NCBI GenBank assembly: GCA_002343075.1
Contig: DDRH01000036.1
Coordinates: 154,190-184,519 of the forward strand
Length of the DNA: 30,330 nucleotides
From: Phycisphaerales bacterium UBA2421
Lineage (GTDB): Bacteria > Planctomycetota > Phycisphaerae > Tepidisphaerales > Tepidisphaeraceae
Reading direction: 5' to 3'
Shown here: positions 15,556 to 23,774 of the stretch, piece after piece
Layout: each line of letters starts with the position of its first letter
Position numbering within the stretch: position 1 is the first letter of the stretch
Translations under genes and position numbers: made by a program
The notes under the pieces: generated by a model
What the model was told of the DNA's origin: nothing
What the model saw: the letters and a program-made list of their open reading frames with translations, nothing else
Databases searched by the model: none

Positions 15556-16446
15556 TTACCGGTCAGGCCAGTCGCCACTAAACACTTCAACAGCAGGCCC
15601 TGTCATGTAGACATGATTGTCGGCCTCACTCCACTCGATCCCCAAAACGCCGCCGGGCAGGTTTACCTCTACAGTCCTGTCCAACCGACCGGTAAGAACG
15701 CCCGCGACCACGACCGCACTCGCTCCAGTGCCGCAAGCCAGCGTAATCCCACTTCCCCGCTCCCACGTCCGCATGCGAACGGCGACGCGCGACACCGTAG
15801 CTGCAAAATGCACGTTCACCCGGTTCGGAAAAATCGGTTGCGTCTCAAAAAATGGCCCCACTTGTGCTAGCGGCACCGCCTCGGGCTGTTTGCAGAACAG
15901 GACCATGTGCGCGCTGCCCATCGAAACAGCGCTAAATCGATCTTCCAGGCCGCAATCTTTCATCCACGCGGCGGGCTGACCGATCGGAATGTATCTTGAG
16001 AGAACTGCGTCGACCAGCGGCGCATCCAAATCGTGCGGCAATGACATGGGAATCTGCCGGGCTTGAAGAATTGGCTCATCCATATCGACGGTTGAATGGC
16101 TGATTCTGCCGTCAGTGCCGACCGTTTGCTGAATGCTAAGACTGCCTCGCAGGGTCTCAACACGCATTGGATTGACCCGAACCAACCCGCGATCCCACAC
16201 AAATTTGGCCAGCCCGCGGACGCCGTTGCCGCACATCTGTCCCTCACTGCCATCCGCATTAAACATGCGCATGCGCACATCACTCGCTTGGCTGGGCAGT
16301 GCCAGGATGAGGCCGTCGCTCCCAGCGCCAAAGTGGCGATCGCTGATCCGCCGGGCCAGGTCGGCAGGGTCCGTCGGAGCAGGGTTTGTAATGCAATCAA
16401 CGTAGAGATAGTCGTTGCCGCAACCGTGAAGTTTGGTGAATCGCAT
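15556..16446 (-). CDS. dapF: diaminopimelate epimerase
   Basis: Interconverts LL- and meso-diaminopimelate for lysine and peptidoglycan synthesis, in the cytosol. The 296 residues carry the two-base catalytic pair Cys72 (MCGNGVRG) and Cys238 (ACGTGASA), the N-terminal HGCGNDY and NADGSEGQMCGNG. One deviation: the substrate-contact loop that is usually GNPH reads GSAH (177-180), so the conserved Asn is replaced by Ser. The rest of the active site, including RVNVHF and WERGSG, is intact. No Shine-Dalgarno precedes the ATG. A DAP-type pathway fits a planctomycete that keeps peptidoglycan and agrees with uppP and the amidase elsewhere in the window. Confidence 0.95.
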   Translation of the reverse strand: MRFTKLHGCGNDYLYVDCITNPAPTDPADLARRISDRHFGAGSDGLILALPSQASDVRMRMFNADGSEGQMCGNGVRGLAKFVWDRGLVRVNPMRVETLRGSLSIQQTVGTDGRISHSTVDMDEPILQARQIPMSLPHDLDAPLVDAVLSRYIPIGQPAAWMKDCGLEDRFSAVSMGSAHMVLFCKQPEAVPLAQVGPFFETQPIFPNRVNVHFAATVSRVAVRMRTWERGSGITLACGTGASAVVVAGVLTGRLDRTVEVNLPGGVLGIEWSEADNHVYMTGPAVEVFSGDWPDR

Positions 16447-16502
16447 CCGCTTTTAGTGTATCCGCGTTAACTTTCTAAGGCGAAACGACCGATAATCACT
16501 AG

Positions 16503-18110
16503 GTGTCTGTTTGCGAAGAAACAAGTACTGCAGCCGTCGTGGCGCTGCGAAATTGGGATTCGAACCTGCGTTTCCTTGAAAAGGAAGGCCAAGATTGCTA
16601 TCCAGCATTTCGAGCCGACCTTGAATTCGTCTACGGTCGCGACGGGACCCTGACCGCGCGCACCGCCGGAGACTGGTATCGAAACTGTTCCGTACCAAAA
16701 GCCGCTGCAATCGCCCAACTGCGAGATTTGGCGGCACCGAGTTCGTGTGTCTGCATCCTCGACCCAGCCCACCCTGCCGTGATTCGACTTATTCTTGAGC
16801 GGTTTCGCCCGTCGCAAGCGGTTGTGGTGGTAGTACCCTCGAAGGAGCACTTCTCGGCATTGCTCTGCTTCGACGACCTCTCGGAAGCAATACAGGCGGG
16901 CCGATTGCTGTTTGCCTGGGGCTGCGATTGGCAATCACGACTCGCGACGATCTTCAACCGGCACACCGGATTGGCAATTCCCGGCCAGTTTATTCGACTC
17001 GAAGGAACCACGCCTCTCGATTCGGATGCTTTGATCGCGGAATCGCAACCAGTCTTTGCCGCTGCTGGTGTGGCTCGTCAGCGGCGACTTGACGGGTTGT
17101 GCCAGGTGTCACGCAGTTCTCGCAGCGGCAGACTGTTGCTCGTTGCCGGAAAGCAGTTTCGCCTTTGGTCCGACCCAACCGAGTGGGTTTCGGCCGAGAT
17201 TACCCCGCATTTTGCAAAGGTGGAGTGGTTTGACACGGACAGCCCGCTGGCGGCAACGCCGCTTGCCTTGGCGGAAGCGGCTCAGGCGTGCGACGCGCTT
17301 CTTGCAATGGATGAGTTTCGCCCTGAATCGCTACCCCCAGAAGTTCTCGGCCGGCCGTGGATCACGTGGGTTTCACAAGGTTTGATTCCGAAGCGCACAG
17401 CCGCTAACTGCTCGGATTCTTTGGTCGTCGCCGACAAGTTGTGGGCTGAACGCGCGGCTAAGCAAGATTGGGAACGGAACAGGGTTGGCGTAGGCACGCC
17501 TGAATTTGATGCTGCCCCCCCGCCGCACGCAGGCACCGCGACGATGATCTGCGATCTTCCCAACCTTCGGCCAGCGGCAGATTTGGAGCACTTTTCGTCG
17601 TTGCGACTCCTTTGGGAGAGCCTCTATGACCGATTGAGTGAATCGCCCTTTGACGCAATCGACCGTGCGGACGAAGTCGTCGCACAGTCGATGCGCCAGC
17701 TTCAAATTGACCCCAGTAGAGTATCGCTTGACCGCTTTTCGAAGGGGATTGTTCCAGCGGCGTTCGCTGTCGGCCTTGTTAGGCAACTCCTTCAAATGGG
17801 CGTACCTCTTCGGCTGTACGGCGACGGTTGGCAACAAGTCTCCGAAGCGGCATCGGTCTGGAACGGGCCTGTCAAATCACGCGAGAGCTTCCGCGCAATC
17901 ATCAACTCGACGCACACACTGATCCATTCAAATCCCTCCAGTCAGTGGCATCCTATAGACGCTTATCCGAGGCGTGTTATCCGCGGTACGCTGCGCGGGC
18001 TGACCGGGATGTTAGCTGATCTTCAAAACCCCGCCGCACCCTCCCGCGTGCAATCCAATGCGCGGATCAGCCTGGTTATTCGCGACTTAATGGCATCCCA
18101 GGTCGCATAG
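16503..18110 (+). CDS. uncharacterised protein, possibly glycosyltransferase-like (GT-B type)
   Basis: Not recognised with confidence. The 535 residues look like two Rossmann-like halves. The first has strands such as CVCILDP and AVVVVVPSKEHF followed by DLSEAIQAGRLLFAWG, a pattern reminiscent of the N-terminal part of DUF115/Maf-type sugar transferases. The C-terminal part, with MGVPLRLYGDGWQ, then WNGPV, and LIHSNPSSQWHPID, resembles the end of CgeB-like glycosyltransferases (PF13524), where a short glycine motif and the following helix bind the nucleotide sugar. No membrane helix or signal peptide is seen. The GTG start at 16503 lacks a Shine-Dalgarno and is uncertain. Divergent from dapF (56-base gap), followed after 35 bases by a secreted-protein gene. 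The assignment is by fold impression only. Confidence 0.6.
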   Translation: MSVCEETSTAAVVALRNWDSNLRFLEKEGQDCYPAFRADLEFVYGRDGTLTARTAGDWYRNCSVPKAAAIAQLRDLAAPSSCVCILDPAHPAVIRLILERFRPSQAVVVVVPSKEHFSALLCFDDLSEAIQAGRLLFAWGCDWQSRLATIFNRHTGLAIPGQFIRLEGTTPLDSDALIAESQPVFAAAGVARQRRLDGLCQVSRSSRSGRLLLVAGKQFRLWSDPTEWVSAEITPHFAKVEWFDTDSPLAATPLALAEAAQACDALLAMDEFRPESLPPEVLGRPWITWVSQGLIPKRTAANCSDSLVVADKLWAERAAKQDWERNRVGVGTPEFDAAPPPHAGTATMICDLPNLRPAADLEHFSSLRLLWESLYDRLSESPFDAIDRADEVVAQSMRQLQIDPSRVSLDRFSKGIVPAAFAVGLVRQLLQMGVPLRLYGDGWQQVSEAASVWNGPVKSRESFRAIINSTHTLIHSNPSSQWHPIDAYPRRVIRGTLRGLTGMLADLQNPAAPSRVQSNARISLVIRDLMASQVA

Positions 18111-18145
18111 TCAACGCTAGCCCTCCGTGCTACGATCTGCCGTCC

Positions 18146-19321
18146 ATGTGCTCAATTGTTCTATCTACGCTGCTCGGTCTAACCGGCGCCAGCCAGCTAG
18201 CCACGAATGCGATGCCCGCAACACACCGCACCTCGCAACCAACGTCGCAACCGTCGCTGGAACTGCGTCGATCAGTTGAGGCAGAGAAACTGCGCACCTC
18301 CATGCTCTCGCTACCCGTCATGCCACCGCGTGCGCTTGTGGCAACAATCACCCTGCAGTTGGCTGAGCCTGCGGGACTGATCCTGGCGGATTCCCCAATC
18401 GCCGCCAGCGACGGCGTACACCGGCTTGAGTTGACCGACCTGCCTGGCCTGGCACAGATCAACGTAGGTCAGGCCGGGCAGGAGAACGCTCGCTGGGTTG
18501 ATTTTCAGCATGTTGAGTTCGCCACGCCCGATGCGATTGTGACTCTGCTGCAGGTCTTCGTTCGTGAAGATTATTTGATGATCGCCTACGACTTCACCGG
18601 GGCCCGAGAAGAGTGCCGCGTGCAGGTGATTCAGGCTCCCCAGATGGCGGAGAACAAAGACGAGATTTTTCGGCTTTATGTCGAGCGATTTGACTCGGTC
18701 ACCGACGATTCGCTCGAAAAAATCACCTTAAAGGCAGATAGCCTGCGGACAATGCTGGCTACGCATCGAGACGAATCGATGCGATACATCATTGCGCCGC
18801 TCCGGGACCGAAAACTACACCGCGGGGTACTGCGCGTTCCGTCTGAAGTAGCCTGGCAGGTTTTGGGTGCCTCAGTTCCGCCACCTAAGGAGGCAGAAGA
18901 TCGTGTGGCAACGCTGGTGCGAAAGTTAGATGCCGAAGAGTACGCAGAGCGTGAGACGGCGGCGACGGAACTGCGCAGGGGTGGTGCGATCACTGCGCTC
19001 ATACTTCGACAGATTGATCGATCAGGACTCTCCGAAGAACAGCGACAGGCGGTCGATACAATCATTTCGTCATATGATCGGCTTAGCCAAGAGCACATTG
19101 AGCAGCGCAAGGCCGACCCTCTGTTTCATCTGGGCATTCTCTACGGTGACGAAACATCGCTGTGGCCGGCTGCGGCTGCGGCTTTGGGCTTGAGTCTCTC
19201 AAAGGGCGAAGAAAGCGACGTCGAGCAAATTCGTGACAAAGCAGACGCAACGCTTACCTCGCTGCTTCAAACCGCAAAGCCTCCGGCGGCGTCGCAGCCT
19301 GTAACGACAAATGGACAGTAA
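18146..19321 (+). CDS. exported protein with HEAT-like C-terminal repeat
   Basis: No named family. The 391 residues start with an export signal-like stretch (MCSIVLSTLLGLTGASQ) and a Thr/Gln/Ser/Pro-rich mature N-terminus (~24-38). Residues ~55-150 look beta-rich. The part around 255-320 has KLDAEEYAERETAATELRR followed by an Arg/Glu-rich helix, the sequence style of the single HEAT-like unit seen in many planctomycete secreted proteins (LDxDxxxxRExAxxxL). A low-complexity tail with AASQPVTTNG closes the protein. It probably works in the periplasm as a binding or structural protein. Same strand as the preceding gene, 35 bases away; converges with the RdgC-like gene across 113 bases in which I see no terminator. 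Confidence 0.72.
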   Translation: MCSIVLSTLLGLTGASQLATNAMPATHRTSQPTSQPSLELRRSVEAEKLRTSMLSLPVMPPRALVATITLQLAEPAGLILADSPIAASDGVHRLELTDLPGLAQINVGQAGQENARWVDFQHVEFATPDAIVTLLQVFVREDYLMIAYDFTGAREECRVQVIQAPQMAENKDEIFRLYVERFDSVTDDSLEKITLKADSLRTMLATHRDESMRYIIAPLRDRKLHRGVLRVPSEVAWQVLGASVPPPKEAEDRVATLVRKLDAEEYAERETAATELRRGGAITALILRQIDRSGLSEEQRQAVDTIISSYDRLSQEHIEQRKADPLFHLGILYGDETSLWPAAAAALGLSLSKGEESDVEQIRDKADATLTSLLQTAKPPAASQPVTTNGQ

Positions 19322-19434
19322 ATAACGATGTGGCGAGGTAACCGCTTTCAGTGCGCCTCGGTTAAGATTGAGCTCGAAGGACGTGAAGACCCACGCTTCC
19401 ATCGCAGCGCAATAGAATCCAGTGAAAATAGTGG

Positions 19435-20655
19435 CTACCCGACGACTTCCTCAAGTTCTGAATCGCGTACTTCCCTGAACACGGTGCGTCCCGGGGGCGT
19501 CGTGATCCATTTTCGGATCGCCAGCGTGACGCCTTCCCACTTCGGCCCAGCCCGGTGCTCCAGAAACGCAGCGAAGAGCTTGTCAATCACCCCGCAGAAC
19601 TCCCTCAACTGTCCGATTCGCTCCTCGAACAACACCCGCGGAGTGTCGGCCTCTTCGATCGCCGGAAGTTTCAGTCCAGTAATTGCAAGACTCTCAGCGG
19701 AGAGTGTGAAAACGTACTGAGAGCCGCCAAACTCGATCGTAAGCCCACTCTTTCGTGGCACCTTGCCTGAACGGAGGGCTGCTGTGGCTTCGCTCATCCT
19801 CGTCGGCCCAATGGATTTCAGACCCACTTTGCCCGACTCTCCGTAGGCACACTCCAAGTCAAGCGATCGATCAAACATCACGGCTGCATCGCCATCGGCC
19901 GTGCCGACGTAGCCATCTCGACGGTCGACTTCGTGCCACAGCCAAGTGAGAAACTCATTTCCGAGGAAGTCTCGACTTTCGGCAAGCTTCGCGGTCCAGG
20001 GATAATCAGGCGTTTGCGACTCACCTTCCGGCCCGAAGACAAAGCGTGACGGCCGAGCATCTTCCAGATCCCGCCGCCGGCCGCGTGGCTCAAGCAGTCG
20101 GAGCGCCAACGCGCCCGCCGAAACCGCGGCGAGTTCCAGGCCGAAAGTTCGAGAAAAAAGCTCAACCAACTTCTCCTCTGCCGCCGAATTCACAGCAGCA
20201 TAAACCGTCGAGGAAGGCAAATCCCACAAAACGGCGTACAACTTGCTGCGACGATACTGCCCCGATCTGAGATCGTCATCGATCTTCCGCCGCACTATGT
20301 CGCGGGCGTCTCGCTTCTGATTTTTACTGATAAACCCCGAAGGATTCCCCGCCGCCAGCACCTGCTCCTCGAGCGAAAGATACGCCTGCTTCACCTCCGC
20401 CGGCACCCGGTTGGTATCGATGCGCAGGCCAATATGCAGCGCTTCGGCATAGACGTTCGACTCGAACGAGAATGTGCTGTCGAGAATGTGACGCCCGCCG
20501 TTCCAGCCGTACTCGGTCTCGTCGGGCACGCCAGCCTCAGTAGGACGCAGTGCGTTCTCTGCGAGCAAATCAAGTTGCGTCTGCTCAATCAGTGCCGGCG
20601 CCTTACCTATGACTGAAAATCTGCGAAATGAAACAGGTCCAGAGTCAAATCCCAT
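19435..20655 (-). CDS. RdgC-like protein (putative recombination-associated)
   Basis: The 406-residue protein starts MGFDSGPVSFRRFSV, has no signal peptide or membrane helix, and shows a pattern I associate with RdgC: LRIDTNRVPAEVKQAYLS (77-94), a basic helical stretch rich in Lys/Arg (~111-138), AVLWDLPSSTVYAAVNSAA (141-159), and GNEFLTWLWHEVDRRDG further on. Escherichia coli RdgC (about 300 residues) is a ring-shaped DNA-binding protein that limits RecA action. This protein is about 100 residues longer, so it may be a divergent branch with its own function. It stands alone, divergent from the htrA pair over a 154-base gap. The match is from memory of the family and is not proved here. Confidence 0.55.
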   Translation of the reverse strand: MGFDSGPVSFRRFSVIGKAPALIEQTQLDLLAENALRPTEAGVPDETEYGWNGGRHILDSTFSFESNVYAEALHIGLRIDTNRVPAEVKQAYLSLEEQVLAAGNPSGFISKNQKRDARDIVRRKIDDDLRSGQYRRSKLYAVLWDLPSSTVYAAVNSAAEEKLVELFSRTFGLELAAVSAGALALRLLEPRGRRRDLEDARPSRFVFGPEGESQTPDYPWTAKLAESRDFLGNEFLTWLWHEVDRRDGYVGTADGDAAVMFDRSLDLECAYGESGKVGLKSIGPTRMSEATAALRSGKVPRKSGLTIEFGGSQYVFTLSAESLAITGLKLPAIEEADTPRVLFEERIGQLREFCGVIDKLFAAFLEHRAGPKWEGVTLAIRKWITTPPGRTVFREVRDSELEEVVG

Positions 20656-20809
20656 TGTTCAACGCCCAAGACGTAAGAGAATTCCCCGAGTCAACAGTAG
20701 CCGCGTCGCCGGCGGCGGCCAAGGGACCAGTTGCGACTTCAACAGGAATCGCGCATGTTATCCCCGCAGCATCCACAAAGTGGGTGGTTTTACACAAGGA
20801 TCAGCAAAC

Positions 20810-22240
20810 ATGCCCAAATGTCTGGCCGCGGTTGCGCTTCTGCCATTTCTGATGCTGGGATGCGCGGCACAAGTAGAACCTGAACCCTTTCCATCAGCGA
20901 CGCCTTCGCGCGTGATCAAAGTCACGGAGATGATTTTCCCGGCCGTTGTCCGGCTCGACGTGGCGCAAGAAATTTACCGCGACGGGAAACGGACGTTGCA
21001 GCGCGGCATCGGCAGCGGCGTGATCATTGATGCGCAGGGCCGCATTCTCACCAATTATCACGTAGCCGGACGAGCCGCCGAGATTTTTGTCACGCTGTTC
21101 AATAAGGAACGCGTCCGGGCGTCGCTCATCGGAGATGATCACTGGACTGATCTTGCGGTTGTTCAACTGGATATGGACGAGATCGCGCGAAAGAACATCA
21201 GCTTTAGCTTTGCACAACTCGGGACCAGCACGGGCGTGCGCACCGGGCAGGATGTGATCGCTGTCGGCACGCCATTTGGGCTGGCTCGGACGATGACGCT
21301 TGGCATCGTCAGCAATAACGAGCGGACTCTGTATCCTGACCGAGTACGAATCGACGAATATGAGACAGCAGAGTTCGACAACTGGATACAGATGGATACC
21401 CCGATCAATCCCGGTAATTCCGGGGGCCCATTGGTTGACCTCACCGGAAAGGTCATCGGAATCAACACACGAGGCGGAGCGCAGAACCTCAATTTCGCCG
21501 TGCCCATCGATACGGCCAAGCCAGTCGTGGCTGAAATCATCAGTAGTTCGAAAGACGGAAAACGAGGGCACGTTGCCCGAGCCGATCTCGGCCTTGAACT
21601 GCGCCCGCTACAGGATCTCGAGAGTTTTTATGCAATCGAGTTAAATCAAGGCGTTCTGGTTGACTCGGTTGCCAAAAACTCACCGGCAGCCATGGCCGGG
21701 GTGAAGACACAGGATATCTTGCTCGCGATCAATGACGTTCCTGTGAACGTTCGGTTTCCTGAGGAACTCGCTCCAGCACGAAAGCTGATTTCCGAACTGC
21801 CGATCGGTAAGGAAACTAGGCTTCAACTTAGAAGAGGAAAAGACACCCTCAATGTGCGAGCAGTCACAGACAAACTCGAGGGCGCTGCGGGTGAAGAGCG
21901 GGAATTTAAGAAGTGGGGGATGAGCGTGCGCGAAGTTACGCGTCAGTACGCCAGTGAGCGAAATCTGGACGACGACAGGGGCGTTGTCACAACCAGCCTG
22001 AATCCGGGCTTCCCAGCGGCACGCGCCGAGATACGCGGCGGCGATGTTGTTCGCAACATAAATGGAATTGAGATTGCCGATCTCGATCAATTCGCGTCTA
22101 TTTATGACGAATCGATCAAGAAGCAGGAATCGCGCGTCGTAATCGGCCTGCAGAATGGACGATCCCGCCGGACGGTTGTACTGAGAATCACATTTGACAC
22201 AGGCAGAACAGACGTGCCTACAACGGAACCTTCAAAATGA
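20810..22240 (+). CDS. HtrA/DegP-like serine protease, lipoprotein, two PDZ domains
   Basis: Envelope protease for damaged or misfolded proteins. The 476 residues start with a lipoprotein signal (lipobox MLGC, Cys18). The trypsin-like domain (~35-245) keeps the whole triad: His84 (TNYHVAG), Asp114 (WTDLAV) and Ser204 (NPGNSGGP). Two PDZ domains follow, ~255-355 (QGVLVDSVAKNSPAAMAGVK) and ~370-460 (GFPAARAEIRGGDVVRNING). The ATG at 20810 is chosen because it begins the signal peptide and AAGGA lies upstream; the open frame extends to 20609 without such support. Its stop overlaps the next start as ATGA, so both proteins are probably made together. The tail is PTTEPSK. Catalytic residues, length and domain order agree with the family. 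Confidence 0.92.
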   Translation: MPKCLAAVALLPFLMLGCAAQVEPEPFPSATPSRVIKVTEMIFPAVVRLDVAQEIYRDGKRTLQRGIGSGVIIDAQGRILTNYHVAGRAAEIFVTLFNKERVRASLIGDDHWTDLAVVQLDMDEIARKNISFSFAQLGTSTGVRTGQDVIAVGTPFGLARTMTLGIVSNNERTLYPDRVRIDEYETAEFDNWIQMDTPINPGNSGGPLVDLTGKVIGINTRGGAQNLNFAVPIDTAKPVVAEIISSSKDGKRGHVARADLGLELRPLQDLESFYAIELNQGVLVDSVAKNSPAAMAGVKTQDILLAINDVPVNVRFPEELAPARKLISELPIGKETRLQLRRGKDTLNVRAVTDKLEGAAGEEREFKKWGMSVREVTRQYASERNLDDDRGVVTTSLNPGFPAARAEIRGGDVVRNINGIEIADLDQFASIYDESIKKQESRVVIGLQNGRSRRTVVLRITFDTGRTDVPTTEPSK

Positions 22241-23664
22241 GCATGATTAGGATTTGCTACTTCAGCGGCGCGATCGCACTTCTCTTCAGCGTGATTGCCG
22301 CCATAGCGGCAGAGGGCAACCCCACACCTGCCAAGACATTGCGCGACCGCGTCTCGCCGTCGATGTACGCTGTGCAGTACACATGGGCGTACGAGTTCGG
22401 CCGCATCGACTTTGTCACCTGCGGTGTGGTGGTGCGCGACGATGGGTTGATGATGATCCCCCTCAGCGCGGTTGGCACCGGCCTGCCTGATTCACAGTTG
22501 GTCGACGTGAAGATCATCGTCCCATCAAAGGAGAATGATGAGGTTGAGATTGACGCGATTTTCCAGGGTCGCGATGAGCGTACTGAGCTGGCATTTGTAA
22601 AACCGCGTGAATCCGGGCGCGAGTGGAAGCCCATCACTTTTGAGGAGGTTCCGATTGAGGTTGGCGATGAAGTCACTTCGATCGGTATGCTCCCAAAGGA
22701 TGCGGGATACTCGACATATTTTCAGAGAGGTGTGATCGCCGCGAGATTGCGAGGCGAGCACCCGGCGTGGCTTGTAACCGGTGGTGGAGTTGGGGCGGTC
22801 GGCGCACCGGTTTTCAATGCTGACGGTCAGGCGATCGGCGTGGTGATGGGCCAGATGCCGCAACAGCCGTTTTTGCATACTTCCAATGAAAGGCGAAACC
22901 AGAGCATCGTCACGCTTGCAGCAGTGAACATTCCTCCGGCATTGTTTACCCCCACGAGCGATTTTATGCTTAGCCTCACCGACCCACCGACGCCCGAAAA
23001 GCCGGTGGCGCTGCCATGGATCGGCACGCCGCAACTCACTGGGCTGGAGAAGGATGTTGCTGAAGCATTCGGCCTGCAAGATCAACCCGCAATTGAGATT
23101 GGCGACGTCATCAAGGACAGTCCGGCCGAGCGCGCGGGGCTGAAGGTAGGACAGAAAATCGTCAAGCTTAACGGCAAGCCGCTGGAACGTGGCGATAATC
23201 CGGAGGAACTTCCATCCATCTTCGGACGCACACTCCGGCAAATGCCAATTGGCACAGAAATCACGTTGTCTGTCCTGACTGAGAAGGATCAGCCGTTGAC
23301 TGAGGTGAAGGTCACCCTGGAGCAACGTCCGAAAGACCAGCGCGAGTTACGGAGGTTTTGGGCGGAAGATCTCGGGTTTAGCACTCGCGACGTGTCATTT
23401 CAAGACACATACTCCCGCAAGCAGCCGGCTAATATGGAAGGGGTCGTCGTCGCCCTCACCAAGCGAGAGGGCGCAGCCGCAGCTGCAAGGTTGGAAATGG
23501 GTGACATTGTCACGACCTTGAACGGCGAAAGTGTGAAGGATCTCGATCAGTTTGAGGCAGCATACAAGGCCTTGCGTAGCGACAAGCCTCGTGAACCAGT
23601 GGTTGTGGTTGTCCTCAAGCCGGATGCAACGACGCAGACAATTAAAATCGAGCCGCCACAGTGA
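22237..23664 (+). CDS. HtrA-like pseudoprotease with two PDZ domains
   Basis: Second half of a tandem HtrA pair. The 475 residues start with a Sec signal (IALLFSVIAAIAAEG). The region ~40-235 aligns by eye with the upstream protease, but each triad position has changed: the His site reads PLSAVG (Ser77), the Asp site TELAFV (Glu117), and the Ser site GAVGAP in place of GNSGGP (Val188). The reading frame is intact and the surrounding strands are kept, so this looks like a maintained inactive paralogue and not a decaying gene. PDZ1 lies at ~265-362 (KDSPAERAGLKVGQKIVKL) and PDZ2 at ~375-470 (AARLEMGDIVTTLNGE). The 4-base overlap with the protease gene points to a joint complex; a regulatory, adaptor or substrate-binding role is inferred. 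Confidence 0.88.
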   Translation: MSMIRICYFSGAIALLFSVIAAIAAEGNPTPAKTLRDRVSPSMYAVQYTWAYEFGRIDFVTCGVVVRDDGLMMIPLSAVGTGLPDSQLVDVKIIVPSKENDEVEIDAIFQGRDERTELAFVKPRESGREWKPITFEEVPIEVGDEVTSIGMLPKDAGYSTYFQRGVIAARLRGEHPAWLVTGGGVGAVGAPVFNADGQAIGVVMGQMPQQPFLHTSNERRNQSIVTLAAVNIPPALFTPTSDFMLSLTDPPTPEKPVALPWIGTPQLTGLEKDVAEAFGLQDQPAIEIGDVIKDSPAERAGLKVGQKIVKLNGKPLERGDNPEELPSIFGRTLRQMPIGTEITLSVLTEKDQPLTEVKVTLEQRPKDQRELRRFWAEDLGFSTRDVSFQDTYSRKQPANMEGVVVALTKREGAAAAARLEMGDIVTTLNGESVKDLDQFEAAYKALRSDKPREPVVVVVLKPDATTQTIKIEPPQ

Positions 23665-23774
23665 GCGCCGCAGTAGAATCGGCGAGTGGCACAAGCCCGT
23701 AGTCGCGGATATAGTTGCCTGATGCGCGTTACGAAACATGATCTAACGCCGGTGCGAATTGCCGCGATAAATCC

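Noticed and set aside
20609..20809. Longer N-terminus for the first HtrA protein
   Set aside because: It would bury the lipoprotein signal behind 67 basic, low-complexity residues and overlap the divergent gene's start region.
22237..23664. Reading the second HtrA gene as a pseudogene
   Set aside because: The frame is complete, signal peptide and both PDZ domains are intact, and the start is coupled to the upstream gene; only the catalytic residues are changed.
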